This document shows, piece after piece, positions 57,578-64,000 of a stretch of 64,000 nt of DNA. The notes beneath the pieces were generated by a model. That model was given only the letters and a program-made list of their open reading frames with translations, made no database searches and was not told the DNA's origin. This DNA comes from Alloalcanivorax dieselolei B5 (GTDB lineage: Bacteria > Pseudomonadota > Gammaproteobacteria > Pseudomonadales > Alcanivoracaceae). A program made the position numbers and the translations under genes. The stretch lies in assembly GCF_000300005.1 (NCBI RefSeq), contig NC_018691.1:4855001-4919000 (forward strand), written 5' to 3'. Numbering within the stretch: the first letter of the stretch is position 1; each line of letters begins with the position of its first letter.

Positions 57578-58918
57578 TCAGACCACGCCCTGTCGCAACA
57601 TCGCTTCCGCCACCCGCACGAAGCCGGCCACACTGGCGCCCTGGACATAATCCGGGCGCTCGTCCTGGCCACCATATTCTAGGCACTTGTGGTGAATGCG
57701 CGACATGATGTCATGCAGCCGCCGATCCACTTCTTCACGGCTCCAGGGGTGACGCAGGCTGTTCTGACTCATCTCCAATCCGCTTACCGCTACACCACCG
57801 GCATTGGCGGCCTTGCCCGGCGCATAGCCGACGCCATGGCCAACCAGGTAGGACACCGCTTCCGTGGTGGTGGGCATGTTCGCACCCTCCGCCACCCACC
57901 GACAGCCGTTGTCCACCAAAGCACGAGCGTCCTGTTCGTTCAGCTCATTCTGGGTGGCGCACGGCAAGGCGATATCGCAGGGGAAGCGCCACGGTTTGAT
58001 GCCCTCCTGATAGGTGAGCTCCGCATGGTGATCGGGTAACTGATGCAGCCGGCCGCCCCCTGCCTGGATCCGGTCGAGGGTTTCCAGGTGCTCGCGAGTC
58101 AGTCCGTTGGCGGCGTGCAAGGCACCACGTGAATCCGACAGACTGATGACGATGCCTCCCTCAATCAGCACTTTCTCCGCCGCGTATCGGGCCACATTAC
58201 CCGCCCCGGACACCGCCACCCGGCGACCCTCCAGCTCCTCATCCCGCTCTTGCAGCATGTATTGCAGAAAATAAACCAGTCCATAACCGGTGGCCTCGGT
58301 GCGCAGCAGGCTGCCGCCGAAGACCGGCGACTTGCCGGTGATCGCGCCGCTGTCATGGGAGCGATGAAGTTTGCGATACATACCGAACAGATAACCGATT
58401 TCCCGGGCGCCGACACCAATATCACCGGCCGGCACGTCCACGTCGCTGCCGATGTGGTCAAACAGCTCTGCCATGAACGCCTGACAGAAACGCATGATCT
58501 CACCATCGGAACGGCCATGAGGATCGAAATCCGCGCCGCCCTTGCCGGAACCCAGCGGCAGATCGGTCAACGCGTTCTTGATGGTCTGTTCCAGAGCCAG
58601 GAAACGCAGGACATCGAGATTCACCGACGGATGGAAGCGCAGCCCGCCCTTGTAAGGGCCAAGAGAACCGTTCATCTGCACACGGAAGCCGCGGTTCACC
58701 TGCACCCGTCCCTGATCATCCACCCAGGGCACGCGGAAAATGATGACGCGCTCCGGCTCGAACAGCCGGGCGAACAAACTGGGATCCGCGTAGCGGGGAT
58801 GGTTCCGCAAGAACGGCCCCAGCCCTTCCAGCAAGCCGCCAGCCGCCTGGTGAAAATAGGTCTGATGGGGATCTTTCTCCCGCAGTCCCTTGATCAGGGT
58901 ATCGATGTCCATAGTCAC
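57578..58918 (-). CDS. gdhA: NADP-specific glutamate dehydrogenase
   Basis: Hexameric enzyme making glutamate from 2-oxoglutarate and ammonium, 446 aa, the size of E. coli GdhA. MNGSLGPYKGGLRFHPSVNL and LPLGSGKGGADFDPHGRSD carry the substrate and catalytic lysines; GAGNVARYAAEKVL binds the nucleotide. AAGGAG precedes ATG 58918. It provides ammonium assimilation in nitrogen-rich conditions. Confidence 0.97.
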   Translation of the reverse strand: MTMDIDTLIKGLREKDPHQTYFHQAAGGLLEGLGPFLRNHPRYADPSLFARLFEPERVIIFRVPWVDDQGRVQVNRGFRVQMNGSLGPYKGGLRFHPSVNLDVLRFLALEQTIKNALTDLPLGSGKGGADFDPHGRSDGEIMRFCQAFMAELFDHIGSDVDVPAGDIGVGAREIGYLFGMYRKLHRSHDSGAITGKSPVFGGSLLRTEATGYGLVYFLQYMLQERDEELEGRRVAVSGAGNVARYAAEKVLIEGGIVISLSDSRGALHAANGLTREHLETLDRIQAGGGRLHQLPDHHAELTYQEGIKPWRFPCDIALPCATQNELNEQDARALVDNGCRWVAEGANMPTTTEAVSYLVGHGVGYAPGKAANAGGVAVSGLEMSQNSLRHPWSREEVDRRLHDIMSRIHHKCLEYGGQDERPDYVQGASVAGFVRVAEAMLRQGVV

Positions 58919-58929
58919 AGCCTCTCCTT

Positions 58930-59592
58930 TTATTCAGGCAAAAATTGATCCAATCGTTGTTTTCGTCGACGCCAGTCCGGCATCCGTCGGTCCATCAAGG
59001 CATGGAATTGCGGTCCATGATGGGCGTACTCCAAGTGACAAAGTTCGTGCATTACCACGTAGTCGATCACCTCAAGGTCATAGCGCATCAGCGCCAGATT
59101 CAGATTGATGTACCCCCGCTGGGACAAGGAACCCCAGCGGGTGCGCATTTTCTTGATCCTTAGTACCGGCGCGCCATGGCCTCGGGCGGCGAACCAGTGG
59201 AATTGCCGCTCGATGCTGCGCAGGAATTCGCCACGCGCCAGCCGCCGCCACCAGGCTTCCACCGCTTCCCTGACCGCCTCTTCCGACGCCGGCAGCGGCA
59301 TCGCCACGGTCAGAGTATCGTGCTCCAACCCCACCCGGGTTCTGGCCGCTTCGACCAGATTCAGACGAACCGGCCGCCCCAGGTGGGGCACGGTGTCACC
59401 ATCGCGCCAATGCTGGCGCGGACGCGTGCGCCAATAATCCTGCTGGCGCCGAATCCAATCCTGATGTTCGCGCACGAAGTCATCAATATGCCGACGGCCA
59501 AGGCGCAACGGCGCACGGACCTCGATCTGGCCGTCGGGCGCCACTCGTAAAGCCAGTGTGCGTCGCTTGGAGCGAACCAGTTGATAATCCAT
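58930..59592 (-). CDS. YgjP-type zinc metallopeptidase
   Basis: M48-like metallopeptidase (former DUF45), 220 aa. The active site is H182-E183-L-C-H186-L-E-Y-A-H-H, with H191/H192 as candidate third ligand; RIKKMRTRWGSLSQRGYINLNLAL before it is the family hallmark. ATG 59592 is chosen over 59709 as the family starts here and the longer frame overlaps the RND gene. Cytosolic, function unknown; it lies between the pump genes and gdhA. Confidence 0.9.
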   Translation of the reverse strand: MDYQLVRSKRRTLALRVAPDGQIEVRAPLRLGRRHIDDFVREHQDWIRRQQDYWRTRPRQHWRDGDTVPHLGRPVRLNLVEAARTRVGLEHDTLTVAMPLPASEEAVREAVEAWWRRLARGEFLRSIERQFHWFAARGHGAPVLRIKKMRTRWGSLSQRGYINLNLALMRYDLEVIDYVVMHELCHLEYAHHGPQFHALMDRRMPDWRRRKQRLDQFLPE

Positions 59593-59627
59593 GTGAGTTG
59601 CCTGGAGATAGCGGATATAGGACGCGA

Positions 59628-62600
59628 TCAGCGATCCGTTTCTTGTTGCATTTCCGACGCCAGCTGCTGAGCCACCGCGTCCGCCGGGCGGGCGTAGGGA
59701 GCCAGCCACAGATAAAGCACCGGAATGATGAACAGGGTGAGAACGGTGGCGAACAGCAGGCCGCCGAGAATCACCACGCCGATGGTCATGCGACTTTCCG
59801 CGCCGGCGCCGCTGGCCAGCACCAGAGGAACCGCGCCAAAGATGGTGGAAATACCGGTCATCAACACTGGCCGGAAGCGCAGAATCGCGCCTTGATAGAC
59901 CGCGTCACGCACCGCCAGCCCCTGGTCGCGCAACTGATTGGCGAATTCGACGATAAGAATACCGTTCTTGGCCATCAGCCCCACCAGCATCACCATGCCG
60001 ATCTGACTGTAGATATTCAGGCTGTTGCCGGTCACGCGCAATGCCAGAATGGCGCCGGCGATCGCCAGGGGCACCGTCAGCATGATAATCAGCGGATGTA
60101 TCCAGCTTTCGAATTGCGCCGCCAGCACCAGAAAGACGATCACCAGCGCCAGCAGGAACGTGATCAGGATCGCCGCGGAAGCCTCGGTGAATTCCTGGGC
60201 AATACCCTTGTAGCTCAGACGCGCTTCCAGCGGCAGGGTTTCCCGCACCGTCTGCTCAATGAAATCCAGCGCACTGCCCAGGTCATAACCGGGGGCCAGA
60301 TTCGCCGAAAGCGTCACCGCCGGCAGACGGTCCAGCCGTCTCAGTTCCGGCGCCGCCCCAAGGGTGCGCAGCTCCACCAGGCTGGACAGCGGCACCAGGT
60401 CGCCGGCGGCGGTGCGAACATAAACCGAATTGATGTCCTCCGGGATGCGGGCATCCTGTTCCCGCGCTTCCAAAAGAACATCGTATTCACGGCCCCGGTC
60501 GATATAAGTCGAGGCCGTCAGGGTGGCGAACATGGCTTGCAGGGTCTGCCCCACTTCAGCGGCGGAAATGCCGAAGTCCGCCGCCCGGTCCCGATTGATC
60601 ACCACTTCCACCTGCGGCTGGGTTTCCTCGTAATCGGTATCCACGCTCAACAGATTGGGGTTGGCGGCCATCGCGGCGCGCAGGGTTTCGCTCCAGCCCA
60701 CCACGGAATCGTAATCCTGCCCGCCGATCACCACTTCCAATTCCTGATCGAAGCCGCTTTGTCCCAGCCCCGGCGGGTTAACGGCAAACACGCGCAGGCC
60801 GGGCACGGTGGTGACTTCGCCGCGGATGTCGTTAACGATGTCCTGCTGGCTCCGGTTCCGGTCCTCCCAGGGCTCCAGCCGCACGATACTGAACCCGCGC
60901 TCGGTCTGTCCGCGGAAACCGACAATGGACAACACCCGAACCGCCAGCCCGTTTTCGATCAAGGGCAGCAGTTTTTCTTCCACCTTCTGGATATGGTGAC
61001 TGGCGTAAGCGGTGCTGGATCCCTGCGGGGCATTCGCCGACACGATGAACACGCCCCGGTCCTCGGTGGGGGCCAGCTCCCGGGATAACTGGCTGAATAC
61101 CAGCCCCGCCGCCACGCAGATCAACACCGAGATCACCACAACGGGAGCGGGTCGCTTCAGGGTTTTCCCCAGTCGCGTTGCGTAAGCCCGGTTCAGCCCA
61201 TTCAGCGCGCGGTTGAGCAGATTGTTCTGTTCCTGCTGTTCCTCTTCCGGAGTATGCGCGTGCAGCCAGCGGGAACACAGCATGGGGGCCAGGGACAACG
61301 CCACTATGCTGGAAATGATCACCGCCACGGCCAGGGTAAAGCCGAACTCACCGAACAGGCGCCCGACATCCCCGCCCATGAATGAGATCGGCACAAAGAC
61401 CGCCACCAGAGTGGCGGTGGTGGCGACAACCGCGAAAGCGACCTGCCGGGCTCCCAGGAAGGCGGCCACCAGACGGCTCTCGCCTTCATCGATGCGCCGC
61501 TGGATGTTCTCCAGCATGACGATGGCATCGTCCACCACCAGGCCGATGGCCAGAATCAGCGCCAACAACGTCAGCACATTGATTGAGAACCCGAGAATTC
61601 CCAGGCCAATAAACGCCCCAACGATGGACACCGGAATAGTGACCGCCGGAATCAGCGTGGCACGCAGATTTCCCAGGAAAACGAAAATCACCAGGATCAC
61701 CAGCGTCACGCTCATCGCCAGCGTCACCAGCACTTCCCTGATGGAAGCGCGAATAAACAGAGACTCGTCGTGACTCACATCCAGGCGGATGTCATCGGGC
61801 AGGTTATTGCTCACCGCCTCGATTTCTTCGCGGACGTTGTTGGAAACGGTGACGGTATTGGCCTTGGACTGGCGCACCACCCCGAGCCCGATGGCGGTCT
61901 GGCCGTTGGCGCGCAACACGGTGTCGTCGTTCTCCACACCCAGCGCCACCCGCGCCACATCCCCCAGCCGCAACAGATAATCGCCCTGGCGATGCACCAC
62001 CATGTGGTTGAACTCTGCCACCGAGCCAAGCCGGCTATCAGCACGAACGGTGAAGCTGCGACTGTCGGAGTCGAGACGGCCGGCCGGTAATTCCACGTTA
62101 TTGGCGCGCAGGGCGTTATAGATATCGGTGACCGTGACATCGTTGGCGGCCATGCGTTGCCGATCCAGCCATACCCGCATGGCATAGCGGCGTTCACCGC
62201 CGATGATCACTTCGGAAACCCCGCCCAGAACGGCGAAACGGTCCACCAGGGAGCGTTCGGCGAAATCGGTCAGTTCCTGCGGCGCCAGGCTGTTACTGCT
62301 GAGCGTGACCCACATGATGGGCCGGGCATCGGCGTCGGTCTTGGCGATCACCGGCGCTTCCGCTTCCTCTGGCAGGCGATTGAGCACCCGCGACACCGCG
62401 TCGCGAACATCGTTGGCGGCGACGTCCAGATCCCGTTCCAGATTGAATTCCACCGAAGTGCGGGCGGAACCCCGGCGGGAACGGGATTCGATGCGGCGCA
62501 CGCCTTCCACCCCGGCGATGGCCCCTTCGATGACCTGAATGATCTGGGTATCGATGACCTCCGGTGCCGCCCCCGGGTACTCCACCGCCACCGATACCTC

Positions 62601-62729
62601 AGGGGGATCGATGTCCGGATACTCCCGCACCGGCAGCTTCATCAAGGCACTGATGCCGAACACCACGATCAGCAGACTGATCACGGTGGCGAACACCGGA
62701 CGCTTGATAGAGACATCGCTGAGGATCAT
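59628..62729 (-). CDS. RND efflux transporter (AcrB/MexF-type)
   Basis: Proton-driven inner-membrane exporter of 1033 aa. Starts MILSDVSIKRPVFATVISLL; the proton relay is in LALILAIGLVVDDAIVMLENIQ, with the usual two-half layout and periplasmic porter loops (VRREYPDIDPPEVSV, VNPPGLGQSGFDQEL). The HAE1 subgroup exports hydrophobic compounds, drugs and solvents. The start overlaps the stop of the adaptor gene by 1 nt. No outer-membrane channel gene is in the operon, so a shared TolC-type channel is likely. Confidence 0.96.
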   Translation of the reverse strand: MILSDVSIKRPVFATVISLLIVVFGISALMKLPVREYPDIDPPEVSVAVEYPGAAPEVIDTQIIQVIEGAIAGVEGVRRIESRSRRGSARTSVEFNLERDLDVAANDVRDAVSRVLNRLPEEAEAPVIAKTDADARPIMWVTLSSNSLAPQELTDFAERSLVDRFAVLGGVSEVIIGGERRYAMRVWLDRQRMAANDVTVTDIYNALRANNVELPAGRLDSDSRSFTVRADSRLGSVAEFNHMVVHRQGDYLLRLGDVARVALGVENDDTVLRANGQTAIGLGVVRQSKANTVTVSNNVREEIEAVSNNLPDDIRLDVSHDESLFIRASIREVLVTLAMSVTLVILVIFVFLGNLRATLIPAVTIPVSIVGAFIGLGILGFSINVLTLLALILAIGLVVDDAIVMLENIQRRIDEGESRLVAAFLGARQVAFAVVATTATLVAVFVPISFMGGDVGRLFGEFGFTLAVAVIISSIVALSLAPMLCSRWLHAHTPEEEQQEQNNLLNRALNGLNRAYATRLGKTLKRPAPVVVISVLICVAAGLVFSQLSRELAPTEDRGVFIVSANAPQGSSTAYASHHIQKVEEKLLPLIENGLAVRVLSIVGFRGQTERGFSIVRLEPWEDRNRSQQDIVNDIRGEVTTVPGLRVFAVNPPGLGQSGFDQELEVVIGGQDYDSVVGWSETLRAAMAANPNLLSVDTDYEETQPQVEVVINRDRAADFGISAAEVGQTLQAMFATLTASTYIDRGREYDVLLEAREQDARIPEDINSVYVRTAAGDLVPLSSLVELRTLGAAPELRRLDRLPAVTLSANLAPGYDLGSALDFIEQTVRETLPLEARLSYKGIAQEFTEASAAILITFLLALVIVFLVLAAQFESWIHPLIIMLTVPLAIAGAILALRVTGNSLNIYSQIGMVMLVGLMAKNGILIVEFANQLRDQGLAVRDAVYQGAILRFRPVLMTGISTIFGAVPLVLASGAGAESRMTIGVVILGGLLFATVLTLFIIPVLYLWLAPYARPADAVAQQLASEMQQETDR

Positions 62730-63817
62730 CAGGCACTGGTCTCCAGCAGAACCCGCTGGGACGGCAGCAGCGCCCCTTCATCCTCAACCACCGTCACCGG
62801 CGCGCCACTGCCAAGCCGGCTGTGCCCGTTAACGATCACCGCGTCGTCATCGCTGAGTCCGTGAACCACTTCGACCCAGCCATCCCGGCGCCCACCCAGC
62901 TCCACCGGCAACCGCAGAGCGGTGTCGTTTTCGGCTACCACGAACACGAAGTTCTGGGCGCCCTGGGCAACAATCGCCTGTTCCGGTACCAGCAAGGCCT
63001 GATGCTGACTGAGCAGAATATCGATTTGCAGCAACTGCCCCGGCCGCAGCAGCCCATCACTGTTGTCCAGACTGCCTTTCACCGCCAGCGTCCGGCTGAC
63101 GGCATTGACGCGGGAGTCCAGCAGCGTGACCTTGCCCTGGAAAAGGCGCTCCGGATAGCTGTCGCTGGACACCACCAATACCAGCCCCGGCTTCACCCTG
63201 GCCAGATATCGCTCCGGCACCTCGAAGGTCACTTCCAGATTACGCACACTGTCCAGGGTAACCACCGGCGTACCCGGCTGCAGATAAGCGCCGGGGTCGA
63301 CCTGGCGCAATCCCACCACACCTTCGAAAGGCGCGCGGATCTTATGCTTTTCATAGGTGGCCTGGGCCACCCGCAAAGCGGCTCGGGCCGCTTCCATGCC
63401 GTTCTTGAGATTGTCCACCTCGGCCTGGGAAATAGCGCGGCTGTTGATCAGACGGGAAGCGCGCTGGTAATCGGACAGCGCCCGTTGGTATTCGGCGCGC
63501 AGCCGGTCCCGCTCACCTTCGGCCTGGCGATCATCCAGTTCCACCAGCAGGTCATCGGCGTCAACGGCCTGCCCTTCCTGGAAATGCACTTGCATCACCC
63601 GGCCTTCCACCTCCGCGGACAGCACCACAGCGCGAGTGGCGCGGGCGTTGCCCACCACCTCCACTTTTTCCGTCAGAGGACGTACCAGAGCCGAAATCAC
63701 ATTGACCGTGGTCGCCGGCCGGGTTCCGGCGGCCGCCGGCTCTTCAGCCCGCCACCACCAGAGCAACGCCACCGCCGCCACCACTATCACCACCACCAAG
63801 GCGCCCACACGCACCAT
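62729..63817 (-). CDS. RND efflux membrane-fusion (adaptor) protein
   Basis: Periplasmic adaptor of 362 aa, anchored by an N-terminal hydrophobic segment (VGALVVVIVVAAVALLWWW). Barrel-sandwich region VLSAEVEGRVMQVHFQEGQ, alpha-hairpin (RLRAEYQRALSDYQRA), KIRAPFEGVVG and the membrane-proximal domain follow in order. It links the RND pump to an outer-membrane channel. First gene of the pair; no regulator is seen upstream within the window. Confidence 0.95.
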   Translation of the reverse strand: MVRVGALVVVIVVAAVALLWWWRAEEPAAAGTRPATTVNVISALVRPLTEKVEVVGNARATRAVVLSAEVEGRVMQVHFQEGQAVDADDLLVELDDRQAEGERDRLRAEYQRALSDYQRASRLINSRAISQAEVDNLKNGMEAARAALRVAQATYEKHKIRAPFEGVVGLRQVDPGAYLQPGTPVVTLDSVRNLEVTFEVPERYLARVKPGLVLVVSSDSYPERLFQGKVTLLDSRVNAVSRTLAVKGSLDNSDGLLRPGQLLQIDILLSQHQALLVPEQAIVAQGAQNFVFVVAENDTALRLPVELGGRRDGWVEVVHGLSDDDAVIVNGHSRLGSGAPVTVVEDEGALLPSQRVLLETSA

Positions 63818-64000
63818 CTTGTTCTCCGAGCAACAACACCGTCACGGAGGGAACCGCAACCGGGCCGGCACCTATAAAAAGATCAGGCAACCGAAGATAC
63901 CGGCTCTGTCACAGGCCGGTAAGAAAGGATTGTTCTGTATTCCGTGGATCGGACCCGGGAACCCGCCCGGGGTTCAAAGGCGCTTACATTTGATACAACA
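63818..64000. other. Upstream region of the RND operon
   Basis: 183 bp to the window edge with no gene seen. It holds a small dyad ACCGGC-tctgtcacag-GCCGGT (63899-63920). No confident promoter was picked; any regulator gene would lie beyond the edge. Confidence 0.35.

Overview
The window is a GC-rich gammaproteobacterial chromosome segment. Its gene content points to a marine hydrocarbon degrader of the Alcanivorax/Alloalcanivorax type: an AlkB alkane hydroxylase with all its histidine boxes, a WS/DGAT wax-ester synthase, an acyl-CoA ligase, a large acyl-CoA dehydrogenase, and a gid-par-atp-glm chromosomal backbone. This assignment is inferred from gene content; no database search was run. 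No rRNA, tRNA, CRISPR array, prophage or intact insertion sequence was seen.

Layout. 1-4.6 kb: a minus-strand peptide-type ABC importer operon (Tat-exported binding protein, two permeases, a tandem ATPase cut by the window edge). 5-12.5 kb: an alpha/beta-hydrolase-SDR fusion, a MerR regulator, AlkB, a quinone-oxidoreductase-like MDR protein, a hotdog thioesterase and an acyl-CoA ligase, which read as a hydrocarbon/fatty-acid module. 12.5-20.8 kb: housekeeping and stress genes (ClsC-like phospholipase D protein, MscL, exported MsrA-MsrB fusion, 5'-nucleotidase lipoprotein, GST/LysR divergent pair, NhaC-type antiporter).

20.9-31.9 kb is the most unusual part. It is an apparent catabolic island with a metal-dependent amidohydrolase, a DUF1116 (AllG/YlbE-like) protein, a complete LivKHMGF-type ABC importer, an isochorismatase-family cysteine hydrolase, a Rieske oxygenase with its flavin/[2Fe-2S] reductase, and a MarR regulator. 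Its two control regions carry five copies of an ATGTGGYATRCCA-type palindrome, so the divergent units look like one regulon. The enzyme set suggests uptake and breakdown of a small nitrogen-containing (amide, carbamoyl or N-heterocyclic) compound, but the substrate cannot be read from sequence.

32-47 kb is conserved backbone on the minus strand: mnmG-rsmG-parA-parB, then a terminator and a strong sigma70-type promoter, the complete atpIBEFHAGDC operon, a terminator, and glmU-glmS. The downstream side of glmS (the usual attTn7 position) borders the catabolic island and carries a perfect 32-bp inverted repeat of REP type; a near-identical element recurs near 49.8 kb.

47-64 kb holds an NhaP2/CvrA-type K+/H+ antiporter, an SDR, an acyl-CoA dehydrogenase, a HAD phosphatase, an ExeM-type extracellular nuclease with a GlyGly-CTERM tail, the wax-ester synthase, a cold-shock protein, a truncated GST pseudogene, NADP-type glutamate dehydrogenase, a YgjP-type metallopeptidase and an RND efflux pump with its adaptor. 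Together AlkB, the ligase, the dehydrogenase and WS/DGAT give routes from alkane to acyl-CoA, then to beta-oxidation or storage wax esters.
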